The notes: generated by a model not told the origin, from the letters alone. A stretch of DNA of 13,744 bases from Microscillaceae bacterium (GCA_003483885.1 DMXI01000592.1:1-13744); one strand, 5' to 3'; positions 1 through 7,850 are shown, counted from the stretch's first letter. Translations and numbers: made by a program.

Positions 1-391
1 GATGAGAAAATACCTGAAAATACCCTTCATCGACATAGCTCATACGGTCTTCATAAAACTTTTTTTGTTGATGGGTCAATAATAAATCTTGTCCATCCAA
101 CACTTTAGTAGCTACCTGTATTTCAGGATAATCTTTCTCAAGTTGATCTGCCAGGAGCCATTGCGTATACATTCCTGGGGTAGACGATCCTTGACGAGTC
201 AAAACTCCTTCTACCCGGTAAATCCGATCGGCATTTTTGAAATGACTATCGTAGCTCATTTCATCTTGCACATACAAATACAACAACACTGCACAGGCAA
301 TGCCCACTGCCAACCCGAGGAGGTTGATGGCACTGTAAAACTTTTGCCTTAGTAGATTGCGTAAAGCAATTTTTAAATAATTTCTAATCAT
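1..391 (-). CDS. ABC transporter permease, FtsX/MacB type (N-terminal part, cut by window edge)
   Basis: The minus strand is open from an ATG at 391 to the window edge, giving the first 130 residues. It starts MIRNYLKIALRN, followed by one membrane segment at about residues 20-43 and then the start of a periplasmic MacB-type domain (DADRIYRV-like stretch: NADRIYRVEG). The first 130 residues are clearly paralogous to the complete permease at 815-3202: both have NYLKI, INLLGL, VGIA, a Tyr-Asp pair (SYDSH versus SYDTH) and RIYRV at matching positions. Proteins of this Bacteroidota group are usually about 800 residues, with two periplasmic domains and two FtsX membrane blocks, so most of the gene lies outside the window. 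No ATP-binding subunit is visible here. The substrate is unknown; relatives export macrolides, peptides or lipoproteins, or act in signalling. Confidence 0.9.
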   Translation of the reverse strand, partial: MIRNYLKIALRNLLRQKFYSAINLLGLAVGIACAVLLYLYVQDEMSYDSHFKNADRIYRVEGVLTRQGSSTPGMYTQWLLADQLEKDYPEIQVATKVLDGQDLLLTHQQKKFYEDRMSYVDEGYFQVFSH

Positions 392-814
392 TGAGTTATC
401 AGTAATATATATGGGTTATGTAATTAATGATCAATTATTTTTTCTATTGTTTCGCTTCGCTGATTGTTAAATTGCTCTATTGTTCCGCCTTCGGCCTATT
501 TTAATGATTAATGGTCCCGACTCGTCGGGATTTCGGCTAAAGCCTCAATAAGTGGTGAATGGTCAATTATGAATTATGAATTGATCAATTATTCCGCAAT
601 GCATCGCAAAACTATAGACTAGATAAACTACCAACTCCTAATTATGAACTAATCTCCGCTTCGCGTCATTTTTCATTTTTAGTTTTTAGTTTTTCACTTA
701 AAGTACCACCCTAGCCTTCCTAAGCAGGAGGGAACTCTCTAGACTCGATAGAGCGACGCTTCGCGCTCACTTTTCATTTTTCACTTTTAACTTTTCATTC
801 AAGGCGATAGCCGC
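392..814. other. 423-bp spacer between two permease genes: hairpins and low-complexity tracts
   Basis: I see no convincing gene here. The spacer holds several short G+C-rich dyads: CCG/CGG around 485-496, TCCCGA/TCGGGA at 515-530 with a 4-base loop, a GAGCG/CGCTC dyad near 751-768, and AGGCG/CGCCT at 802-816 overlapping the stop codon of the upstream permease. CGCTTCGCG occurs near both 657 and 754. Between them lie tracts built from variants of AATTATGAATT (about 570-590) and pyrimidine-rich runs made of TTTTCA / TTTTTAG / TTTTAAC blocks (about 667-700 and 770-800). The dyad at 802-816 could act as a weak terminator for the permease, but no good T-run follows it. Promoter signals for the downstream permease are not clear. 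Confidence 0.6.
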
Positions 815-3202
815 CTATTCATCTTTCAACACCTCTGTGGGGTTTACTCTTACCGCTCGAAGTGCATGAATACTTACTGTGAGGAATGTAATGAACATGA
901 CCAGTACTGCGGCGACTCCAAAAATGCCCCAATAATTGATGGCAGCCTGATAAGCAAACTGGGTAAGCCATTGATTACCTAAATATACTACCAATGGTAT
1001 GGCAATCACTAAAGCCAGGGCAATGAGAAAAACAAAGTCTTGGGTTACCAAACGTAAAATATGCTTAATAGAAGCACCCAGTACTTTGCGAATACCTATC
1101 TCTTTGGTACGTTGGCTAATGGTAAATGCTGCCAGGGCAAACAATCCCAAACAAGCTATGAGTACTGCCAAACCCGAAAGGGTTGAGAATACCTTCAGGG
1201 TCACTCTATCTTTTTGGTATTCTTTAGCAAAATGCTGATCCAAAAAGAAACCATTGAAAGGGTACTTACTTTCTACTTTGTCATAAGATTTCCGAATGCC
1301 AGCCAAGGTATTGTCCAAGTCTTTGGGATGAAGCCTTGCGTACAAATATTCTCCTCGTCTCATTTTGGGCAGTACCAGCATCAAAAGTGGCTCTATTTTG
1401 TTATGCAATGACCTAATATGCAGGTTCTTTACTACACCTACTATTTTTAATCTTCGGTTTATTTTTTTGCCAATGGGGTTTTTATCTCCTTCTAGTGCTT
1501 GTAAGTTCCAGCCTACCTGCTTCACAAATGCTTCGTTGACTACTACCGAGTAAGAGGAATCTTTGGTACTCATGGGGGTAAATACCTCCCCTCTCAATAG
1601 TTTAATCTTCATCAGGTCAAAGTAGTTCTTTTCTACCTGAAAAAAATCAGCGGCGATGCTTTTCTTTTCTCCTTTCTCTTGATACTGAAAAAGGTTATTG
1701 CCCCAGGTTTGCTCACCTGGAGTAGAAGAGGCCAGCGCAATTTGCTGTACCCGTGGATTTTTCGCCAATGCATCTTTCAAGGCACTTAGTTTTTTAGCCG
1801 CTTCAGGGTTTTCCAGTGGAAGCACATATACTTGCTCTTTAGAAAAACCTAAATCTTTTTGCTGCATAAACTGGAATTGCTCAAAACTGATCCAGGTACT
1901 CACCAATACAATGATGGAAAGCGTAAACTGAAACACGACTAACCCACGACGTAAATGAACGGTTTGTCTGTTACGACTAAACTTTCCTTTGAGTACTTTG
2001 ATAGTATTGAAAGCAGATAGAAAAAAAGCAGGATAAATACCACTCAAAAAGCTCACGCCTGCTACCAAGGTAGCCAATGCCAACCAAGTCTGTATTTGAT
2101 CCAGTGGCAGGCTTAGATCGAGGGTAGTCAAGCGATTGAACCACGGCAGGGCCAACTCTACCACCGCTAAACCAATCAAGGCCGCCAAGCTTACCATACA
2201 CAATGACTCAAACATAAATTGGACAATGAGTTGTTTGCGATGCGAACCTACTACCTTGCGAATGCCTACTTCACGAGCACGGTTCATAGCTCCCGACGTA
2301 GCCATATTCATATAATTGATACAGGCAATCAACAATATAAAAATACCTATAGCGCTAAATATGTAAACATATTTGATGTTGGATTCAACCGCAGGGGCAT
2401 AAGGATATAGATGAATATCAGTAAGAGGCTGAAGTGCATAGCTCTTGTAATATTTTTCGGTAAACAACTTGTCTTTCAGGAGCGTTTGGGTAAGTCCCTT
2501 CAGCTTTTGAGTTACCTCACTGCTCTGGGTATTTTGCTTCAGCTTGATGTAGGTATTAAATCCATTGTAGCCCCAACCTTTGAGATAATCGCCCTTAAGA
2601 GTGGCTACTGATATGAGGGAACCAAACTTGAGGTGGGTATTTACTGGTAGGTCTTCTATCACACCTGATACCCGGTATTTTGCTCCATCGCTCATCTCCA
2701 GACTTTTATTCAAAGCTTTCTCATATCTGCCGAAAAGTTTTTGCGCGGTGGATCGAGTCAATACTATGGCATTAGAGGTCACCAAAGCACTTTTAGGATC
2801 ACCCGATAAAAACGAGAACTTAAATATGTCTAAAAAATCCTGATCGGCATACCCCAGCGATTTTTGACGCAACCTTTTGTTTTGATAAATCAATAAACCC
2901 GATTCGTTAAAAAAACTTCCGGCTTTTTCAACTTCAGGAAAATCATTTTGCAAGCGATTGACCAATACCCGCGAGGTCCACTCGGTAACATCGGTTTGCT
3001 CTTGCATATGGACATGGTTGATGACTCGATAGATACGGTTGGCTCCCTGATAATGGGTATCGTAGCTCAATTGCTGCTGTACAAATAAGTAGATAAGAAT
3101 AAAAGCAGCAATGCCTACCGAAAGCCCCAGTAGGTTGATAGAAGCATACAATCTATTCCTAAAAAAACTTCTGAGGGTAATTTTGAGATAATTTTTGAAC
3201 AT
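815..3202 (-). CDS. ABC transporter permease, FtsX/MacB type, full length
   Basis: A 795-residue inner-membrane permease with the usual double architecture of this family. It has an N-terminal membrane helix (about residues 20-41), a first periplasmic MacB-type domain (about 45-275) and three helices of the first FtsX block (about 279-299, 327-350, 374-396). Then come another helix (about 420-438), a second periplasmic domain (about 445-665) and three C-terminal FtsX helices (about 672-694, 721-743, 756-778). The FtsX-block signature occurs twice, as REVGIRKVVGS and TKEIGIRKVLGAS, and the protein ends NPTEVLKDE. The frame extends to a TTG at 3208, but I chose the ATG at 3202 because it gives MFKNYLKI, matching the start of the neighbouring paralogue. 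No ATPase gene adjoins, so the partner ATPase must lie elsewhere or outside the window. Substrate unknown. Confidence 0.92.
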   Translation of the reverse strand: MFKNYLKITLRSFFRNRLYASINLLGLSVGIAAFILIYLFVQQQLSYDTHYQGANRIYRVINHVHMQEQTDVTEWTSRVLVNRLQNDFPEVEKAGSFFNESGLLIYQNKRLRQKSLGYADQDFLDIFKFSFLSGDPKSALVTSNAIVLTRSTAQKLFGRYEKALNKSLEMSDGAKYRVSGVIEDLPVNTHLKFGSLISVATLKGDYLKGWGYNGFNTYIKLKQNTQSSEVTQKLKGLTQTLLKDKLFTEKYYKSYALQPLTDIHLYPYAPAVESNIKYVYIFSAIGIFILLIACINYMNMATSGAMNRAREVGIRKVVGSHRKQLIVQFMFESLCMVSLAALIGLAVVELALPWFNRLTTLDLSLPLDQIQTWLALATLVAGVSFLSGIYPAFFLSAFNTIKVLKGKFSRNRQTVHLRRGLVVFQFTLSIIVLVSTWISFEQFQFMQQKDLGFSKEQVYVLPLENPEAAKKLSALKDALAKNPRVQQIALASSTPGEQTWGNNLFQYQEKGEKKSIAADFFQVEKNYFDLMKIKLLRGEVFTPMSTKDSSYSVVVNEAFVKQVGWNLQALEGDKNPIGKKINRRLKIVGVVKNLHIRSLHNKIEPLLMLVLPKMRRGEYLYARLHPKDLDNTLAGIRKSYDKVESKYPFNGFFLDQHFAKEYQKDRVTLKVFSTLSGLAVLIACLGLFALAAFTISQRTKEIGIRKVLGASIKHILRLVTQDFVFLIALALVIAIPLVVYLGNQWLTQFAYQAAINYWGIFGVAAVLVMFITFLTVSIHALRAVRVNPTEVLKDE

Positions 3203-3381
3203 GGTCAATGGTTATGGTGGTTTTGCCATAAGGATACAAAGCATATACCTTATTATTTAATACACTTATATTCAAGCACTTAAATAAAAGCCCATTCTTT
3301 TAAAAACGTTCACAATTGATACATCCTCCTGTTCGCAATCGCACATTTTATATGATCTTGTAGTCTGGTAGCATCACTAAG

Positions 3382-3408
3382 TTGTATGGCCCTCAAACAA
3401 TAATTTTT
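3382..3408 (+). promoter_or_regulatory. Possible promoter of the envelope operon
   Basis: TTG at 3382-3384 and TAATTTTT at 3401-3408 are spaced 16 bases apart. This resembles the Bacteroidota pattern TTG / TAnnTTTG with one mismatch in the -7 box. It would start transcription near 3415, about 70 bases before the first gene of the operon. Weak evidence, based on pattern only. Confidence 0.3.
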
Positions 3409-3418
3409 ATTTCGCTGT

Positions 3419-3433
3419 AATGAATCATTCATT
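3419..3433. promoter_or_regulatory. Operator-like dyad AATGAAT-C-ATTCATT
   Basis: A perfect 7-bp inverted repeat around a single central base, just downstream of the candidate -7 box at 3401-3408 and 53 bases before the ATG at 3486. Such dyads are typical repressor-binding sites. Its half-site (TGAAT) resembles those in front of the dehydrogenase at 13288. No regulator gene adjoins, so the binding protein is unknown. Confidence 0.4.
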
Positions 3434-3485
3434 GGCTCGTCTACCTCTCAAAACCCATATAACCATTTTTTAAAAAAGAAAACCT

Positions 3486-4274
3486 ATGAAAAAGTTATTG
3501 TTACTATTCACGCTCTCTACATTGGCCTTGAGCCTACTGGCCTGCGAAGGTATAGAATCTTCATTTGTTCCCTGGGCAAGCAGTGCACCCAAAACCGTAA
3601 AAATTTATATGCACAATGCCGCGGTGACTATAGAGGGCTACAACGGCAACAAAGTAAAAGTAGAAGCCTTGGGTGATTATGCCCCCGAAAACGACGAACG
3701 AGCCAAAGGCCTCACTTCTTTGAGCAACCTTGGGCCAGACAACACGGGTAAAGGTGTTTTTCTCAAGGAAGAAAATGACGAAGTAATCCTCAGTAAAGTA
3801 ACTCGTCGTCACGTAGATTACCGCATCAAGGTACCTCAAAGTACCAAAGTAATATTAGAAGAAACCACTTGGACAGGTGGTAGGCCCTACGAAATAACCG
3901 GGGTAAATGGTGGCGTAGAAGTATACACCAAAACCTCAAGCATGCATTTTAAAAATGTCAATGGAGCCATTAAAGCTCGCAGTACCAGTGGTAGCGCCCA
4001 GCTTGTATTTGACCGCTTCGAATCAGGCAATCATCACGACATTTCATTGATAAGTGGTAGCATTGACATTACCCTTCCGAAAAGTGCCAAAACCGACCTG
4101 GTAATGAAGACCGTTAGTGGCGAGATATTTACCGACTTTGAGTTTCCCCAAGACAATGGTACGTTTTCTAATACCTACGTGGGTGCCAATGTACGTAAGT
4201 CGCTCAATGGTGGCGGTGCTACTACCCGTCTCAAAACCGTGAGTAGTAATATCTATTTGAGAAAAAAGAAATAA
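3486..4274 (+). CDS. Lipoprotein with DUF4097-like beta-repeat domain
   Basis: 262 residues. It has a clear lipoprotein signal: basic MKK, a hydrophobic run, then lipobox LLAC with Cys20 as the predicted lipid anchor, so it should sit in the periplasm or at the outer membrane. The remainder is beta-rich with irregular short repeats around a (V/I)(N/S)G core, such as VNGGVEV, VNGAIKA, ISGSIDITLP, TVSGEIFTDF and the C-terminal TVSSNIYLRKKK. This is the pattern of DUF4097-type proteins, a right-handed beta-repeat fold of unknown function often found near envelope-stress genes in Bacteroidota. It has no recognisable enzyme motif. It heads a four-gene unit: its TAA overlaps the ATG of the next gene by one base (TAATG), which implies translational coupling. 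The protein encoded at 6891-7673 has a similar domain and C-terminus. Family call moderate, export call firm. Confidence 0.85.
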   Translation: MKKLLLLFTLSTLALSLLACEGIESSFVPWASSAPKTVKIYMHNAAVTIEGYNGNKVKVEALGDYAPENDERAKGLTSLSNLGPDNTGKGVFLKEENDEVILSKVTRRHVDYRIKVPQSTKVILEETTWTGGRPYEITGVNGGVEVYTKTSSMHFKNVNGAIKARSTSGSAQLVFDRFESGNHHDISLISGSIDITLPKSAKTDLVMKTVSGEIFTDFEFPQDNGTFSNTYVGANVRKSLNGGGATTRLKTVSSNIYLRKKK

Positions 4275-5158
4275 TGGCACGCATGAGAAGCCTATTGTAT
4301 CATTTCTTGGTCTTGGTTTGCCTGGGTGGGGTATGGGGGTGTCATTCAAATCTAAAAGCTCCACCCGATATGGTACTGGTTCAAGGCGGTACCTTCATTA
4401 TGGGAAGCCCCTCCTTGGAAATAGACAGCCTCACCGCCAAATACAAATTCCCCAAAGGGTACTTACAAACCGAAGCTCCTTTGCACGAAGTCACAGTAAG
4501 CACCTTTTGGGCCGATAAATATGAGGTCAGAAACAAAGATTTTAAGAAATTCATTTTGGCAAACCCTGAATGGCAAAAAGAACGCATGCAGGATCTTTTG
4601 CCCAAAGGCCAATACTTGAAACACTGGCAAGGGAATAATTATCCTGAAGGCGCAGACAATGTACCAGTATACAATATTAGCTGGCATGCGGCGGTGGCTT
4701 ATTGTCAATGGCAACAAAAACGCCTGCCTACTGAGGCCGAATGGGAATACATGGCTAGTGCTGGCGGCAAAAATCAAATATTTCCCTGGGGCAATGCGCT
4801 TCCCGATAGCACCCGAGCCAACTATTATGCTCACATTGGCAAGGCCGTAAAAGCAGGGAGTTATCCACCTAATCCCCTAGGTATACACGATTTGGCGGGA
4901 AACTTATGGGAGTTTGTGGCAGACGAGTGGGCGACTGATTTTTATCGAAAAAGCCCCAAAGATAATCCGGTGAATGGTACTAAAACTTTTGACAAGAAAA
5001 CCTTACAAAAAATCAATTCCCGACGGGTAGTAAGAGGTGGTAGTTGGGGAGGTTCAGTAGTGAACCTTCGGGTAAGCTTTCGTGATAGTCACCGCCCACG
5101 ACATATCGTGGATCATATGGGCTGTCGATGTGTAAAAGATATTGCTCAAAAACCCTAA
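4274..5158 (+). CDS. SUMF1/FGE-fold lipoprotein without the catalytic cysteines
   Basis: 294 residues. The N-terminus is a hydrophobic signal ending in VWGC, so Cys23 is a possible though atypical lipid anchor. The body is a formylglycine-generating-enzyme (SUMF1) fold: MVLVQGGTFIMGS (33-45), APLHEVTVSTFWADKYEV (68-85), VPVYNISWHAAVAYCQW (130-146), KRLPTEAEWEYMA (149-161), FPWGN (170-174), GIHDLAGNLWEFVADEW (203-219), RVVRGGSWGG (251-260) and GCRCVKD near the end. In true sulfatase-activating enzymes two redox cysteines follow the RGGS motif. Here the corresponding positions are about Gly260 and Leu265, so sulfatase activation is unlikely. A structural or binding role is more plausible, as in the SUMF1-like gliding and secretion lipoproteins GldJ and GldK, although it is shorter than those. 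The start ATG overlaps the previous stop; an ATG three codons on is an alternative. Confidence 0.9.
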   Translation: MARMRSLLYHFLVLVCLGGVWGCHSNLKAPPDMVLVQGGTFIMGSPSLEIDSLTAKYKFPKGYLQTEAPLHEVTVSTFWADKYEVRNKDFKKFILANPEWQKERMQDLLPKGQYLKHWQGNNYPEGADNVPVYNISWHAAVAYCQWQQKRLPTEAEWEYMASAGGKNQIFPWGNALPDSTRANYYAHIGKAVKAGSYPPNPLGIHDLAGNLWEFVADEWATDFYRKSPKDNPVNGTKTFDKKTLQKINSRRVVRGGSWGGSVVNLRVSFRDSHRPRHIVDHMGCRCVKDIAQKP

Positions 5159-5169
5159 TCTATAAAGAT

Positions 5170-6864
5170 ATGAAACTCAAATACATTGCGTATGTTTTAT
5201 GGATAGGCTGGTCAGTAACAGGTTTTGCTTTTAGTAATAAAAGCACTTTTGCTACTCAATTTACCAAAACCCAACAACTTGCCCTGTTTGCCAAAAGCTG
5301 GGGATTGATGAAATATTACCACCCTGGCACGGGGCAAATCAACTGGGACAGTGTATTGGTAGCCTACTTACCCAAAATGCGACAAATCGCTACCAAGGAA
5401 AAGTTTAATCAGTTATTGACCTCTTTTTTGTCTACTATTCCCAATACGCCTTCTTCTGCCAATAGTCACAGTTGTCCTTCGTCTAACACCGAGGTTTTAG
5501 CCAATTTTAAATGGATCAATGCCTCTAACTTATCGTCAAAAAATCAAACCCTGTTATGGAGTTTTATATCTAATAAAAAAGGCTGGTATAAAAATAAATA
5601 TGTATCTGATTCCACGCAGACCAGGGCATTGGGCTATGCAAGGTTTTATGAAGACCCTATGAAAAACGCCCGATTGAATAAACCTGAAGTTCGGTTATTG
5701 GGCTTATTTAGGTATTGGAATATTATCGAGTATTTTTTTCCTTATAAAAATCAGACAGATACTCCCTGGGATCAAGTACTGATCAAATACATTCCCCAAT
5801 TTGTTGCGGCCAAAGATGCCTACGCTTACTATATTTTATTGTTGAAATTAAGCACTGAAATCAATGACGGGCACGCCAGTACTCCTTATCACCCTCAATT
5901 CAAAAAAGCCTTTTTTGGTAAATACACTGTGCCATTTAAGGTTAAAATTGTGGAAAACCGCCTCGTAGTTTGTACAGTAACATCAGATAGTCTTTCAAAA
6001 ATAGCACGTATACAGGTAGGTGATATCATTACCCATATTGGCGCTACGCCCATTCAAGAAAAAATAAACTATCTCGGGCAATTTTTACCTGCTCCCAATC
6101 AAGCCTTTCACTATCGTCAAATATGTAGATACATTCTCCAGGGCAATACCCAAAAGCTTCACTTACAAATACAGAGAGGCAATGTCAAGCAGCACCGTTA
6201 TATCTTACGCTACCCTTTTGCGACCTTGAGAAAACTTCGAGATAAACAGCATATTCGCCCCTGGAAAATTATTTCTCAAAATATTGGATATGCCCATATG
6301 GGTGAATTAACCTTGAAAGATTTACCTGCTTTTTTTAAAGAAATCAAAAATACTCAAGGGCTTATTCTTGATTTCCGGCATTACCCTAACTGGGAATTAT
6401 TCTTTCAGTTTTTAAGTCATTTTTATCCTCAAAAAAAACCATTTGCCTTACTAAAATCTCAATGCCTGAGCCGTCCTGGCACTTTTTATTGGCACCCACA
6501 AGCAGCCAAAGATTTATCAGGTATTCGTCCGGTACAGCATCTTTATCGCAAGAAAGTAATGTTATTAGTAGATGAAAACACACTAAGCTTTGGAGAATAC
6601 TTTGTGATGGCTCTCCAGAATTTAAACACGGTTCAAGTGGTTGGAAGCCAAACCGCAGGCGAAGATGGTAATCAGGTAGGTATAGAAATGCCCGGCGGCA
6701 TACGAATGTTCATGTCAAGCCTTGGAATTTATTATCCTAATGGTGATCCATCGCAAAGAGTTGGCGTGAAAATAAATCACTTGGTACCTAACACTCTCAA
6801 TGAAATAATTACTGGCAAAGATATCAAGCTTGAATTTGCCTTAGAGTTCTTAAAAAAGAATTAA
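5170..6864 (+). CDS. S41-family (C-terminal processing type) peptidase, exported
   Basis: 564 residues from the ATG at 5170, 11 bases after the previous stop. The frame runs back to an ATG at 5128 inside the preceding gene, but only the ATG at 5170 is followed at once by a signal peptide (MKLKYIAYVLWIGW...GFAFS). Layout: an N-terminal helical region containing LFAKSWGLMKYYHPG (about 39-53), FRYWNIIEYFFPY (about 180-192), NDGHA (232-236), a PDZ-like segment (about 250-335, with RIQVGDIITHIG), and the S41 core from about 367. In the core, GLILDFRHYPN precedes the nucleophile region DENTLSFGEY, with Ser473 the expected nucleophile, and VVGSQTAGEDGN follows. This order is standard for Bacteroidota S41 peptidases, which cleave unfolded or C-terminally exposed envelope proteins. 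Likely periplasmic. Its operon partners are two DUF4097-like proteins and a SUMF1-fold lipoprotein. Substrate unknown. Confidence 0.92.
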   Translation: MKLKYIAYVLWIGWSVTGFAFSNKSTFATQFTKTQQLALFAKSWGLMKYYHPGTGQINWDSVLVAYLPKMRQIATKEKFNQLLTSFLSTIPNTPSSANSHSCPSSNTEVLANFKWINASNLSSKNQTLLWSFISNKKGWYKNKYVSDSTQTRALGYARFYEDPMKNARLNKPEVRLLGLFRYWNIIEYFFPYKNQTDTPWDQVLIKYIPQFVAAKDAYAYYILLLKLSTEINDGHASTPYHPQFKKAFFGKYTVPFKVKIVENRLVVCTVTSDSLSKIARIQVGDIITHIGATPIQEKINYLGQFLPAPNQAFHYRQICRYILQGNTQKLHLQIQRGNVKQHRYILRYPFATLRKLRDKQHIRPWKIISQNIGYAHMGELTLKDLPAFFKEIKNTQGLILDFRHYPNWELFFQFLSHFYPQKKPFALLKSQCLSRPGTFYWHPQAAKDLSGIRPVQHLYRKKVMLLVDENTLSFGEYFVMALQNLNTVQVVGSQTAGEDGNQVGIEMPGGIRMFMSSLGIYYPNGDPSQRVGVKINHLVPNTLNEIITGKDIKLEFALEFLKKN

Positions 6865-6890
6865 TAATAACTCTATAAATCTATATAATC

Positions 6891-7673
6891 ATGTATAAAA
6901 TCACCACATTCATCATTTTAGGAATTTTGGTCTTGAGCGTTCAGTTACAGGCCCAAGAAGTACGCGAAAAAACCCTGGACTACAACGTAGATGGAGGGGT
7001 ATATCTCGACCTGGCACTGGGTAATAGCATCAGTGTAAAAGGCTGGGATAAAAACAAAATTTATATCAAAACCACCGTAGAGATCAACGGAGGGCGCTTG
7101 AACAAGGCACTGGAAATGACCTATGACAAATGGGGAAATCAGATCAGAATTAGCTCCGACTTGAACGAATCGATCCTCAAAACTGGCAGACGAGGCGATT
7201 GTGACGGGAGCTATGATCGTTATAACTCGGTCATGAACGGGCGGCGTTATTATGCTTGTTATAGCATCCGACACGAAGTATATATGCCTAAAAATGCGCG
7301 TCTTAAACTTAAAGCTATCAACCCTAAGGTTACTTTAGACAATTTGTTTGGAGACTTACGCATCAATACCGTGAATGGGAGCATCAATATGGACACACCC
7401 CAAATCCGCCCCAATCAAAACCTGGAGTTTAAAACCGTGAACGGACGTATTGATTTTACCATTCCAGCCAGTGCCAATACCGAAGTGGAAATGTCTACGG
7501 TGAATGGGCACATTTATAGTGGTTTTAAGCCCAAACCCAAGCGAAAAAACGGCATGTACCGCATTGGAGGAAGTCGTTTTAACCAAAACATTAGAATGAC
7601 ACTGGGCAAAGGCAAAGCTTTTACCGAATTGAAAACGGTAAATGGCCGAATTTACTTGCGTAAAGGGAAATAG
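6891..7673 (+). CDS. Secreted DUF4097-like beta-repeat protein
   Basis: 260 residues. It begins with a Sec signal peptide, cleavage likely at LQA|QE (after residue 21), a common Bacteroidota pattern leaving an N-terminal Gln. Unlike the first gene of the operon there is no lipobox. The C-terminal half carries four spaced TVNG units (TVNGSIN, TVNGRIDFTIP, TVNGHIYSGF and TVNGRIYLRKGK) separated by about 23-45 residues, consistent with a DUF4097-type beta-helix-like fold. It ends almost like the lipoprotein at 3486-4274 (NIYLRKKK versus RIYLRKGK), so the two are paralogues bracketing the operon. It contains a Cys pair (DCDG and YACYS, about residues 103-122) that might form a disulfide. Function unknown. 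The gap to the S41 gene is 26 bases. A strong hairpin about 140 bases downstream probably ends the operon. Confidence 0.85.
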   Translation: MYKITTFIILGILVLSVQLQAQEVREKTLDYNVDGGVYLDLALGNSISVKGWDKNKIYIKTTVEINGGRLNKALEMTYDKWGNQIRISSDLNESILKTGRRGDCDGSYDRYNSVMNGRRYYACYSIRHEVYMPKNARLKLKAINPKVTLDNLFGDLRINTVNGSINMDTPQIRPNQNLEFKTVNGRIDFTIPASANTEVEMSTVNGHIYSGFKPKPKRKNGMYRIGGSRFNQNIRMTLGKGKAFTELKTVNGRIYLRKGK

Positions 7674-7752
7674 CCTTGAATCACTCTAATGGCTAAACAG
7701 CTGGAGTACCCTGGTAAAACCGAGGGTTACAATTAAATTGTAGCACAATGCT

Positions 7753-7789
7753 TTCTTTGGTCTCGCTACACTAAGACCAAAGACCTGAG
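7753..7789 (-). repeat. Interspersed palindromic repeat, copy 1
   Basis: The inner 28 bases (7755-7782) are a dyad with 9-base arms CTTTGGTCT / AGACCAAAG. Read on the minus strand, the 37 bases match 9659-9695 at 35 positions. The two copies lie in opposite orientation about 1.9 kb apart, each downstream of a gene, which suggests a dispersed intergenic repeat family. Confidence 0.75.
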
Positions 7790-7814
7790 AAGTCATTAAG
7801 TGTAAACTTATTTA

Positions 7815-7850
7815 CCAATCCCTTCTTTCGATTATGAAAGAAGGGATTGG
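7815..7850 (+). terminator. Strong terminator-like hairpin after the envelope operon
   Basis: A perfect 15-bp stem, CCAATCCCTTCTTTC at 7815-7829 pairing with 7836-7850, with a 6-base loop GATTAT. The flanking TA/TA bases extend it to 17 bp. It is followed by TATTTTAT, a modest T-tract. It probably ends transcription from the four-gene operon, or protects the 3' end of its mRNA. Confidence 0.7.

Noticed and set aside
89..352. Plus-strand open frame of 87 codons
   Set aside because: It lies antisense to the well-supported permease N-terminus on the minus strand and has no recognisable protein features.
1977..2201. Minus-strand open frame of 74 codons inside the permease
   Set aside because: It overlaps the permease in another frame and is explained as a by-product of that gene.
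4044..4364. Minus-strand open frame of 106 codons
   Set aside because: It is antisense to the lipoprotein / SUMF1 gene junction, which has strong coding evidence on the plus strand.
4274..5158. Functional formylglycine-generating enzyme (sulfatase activator)
   Set aside because: The two catalytic cysteines expected after the RGGS motif are absent.
5128..5169. 14-codon upstream extension of the first S41 peptidase
   Set aside because: It would overlap the SUMF1-type gene and put a polar Lys/Cys stretch before the signal peptide; the ATG at 5170 fits better.
7689..7736. 15-codon ATG frame after the operon
   Set aside because: It is too short and shows no sign of selection or a ribosome-binding context.
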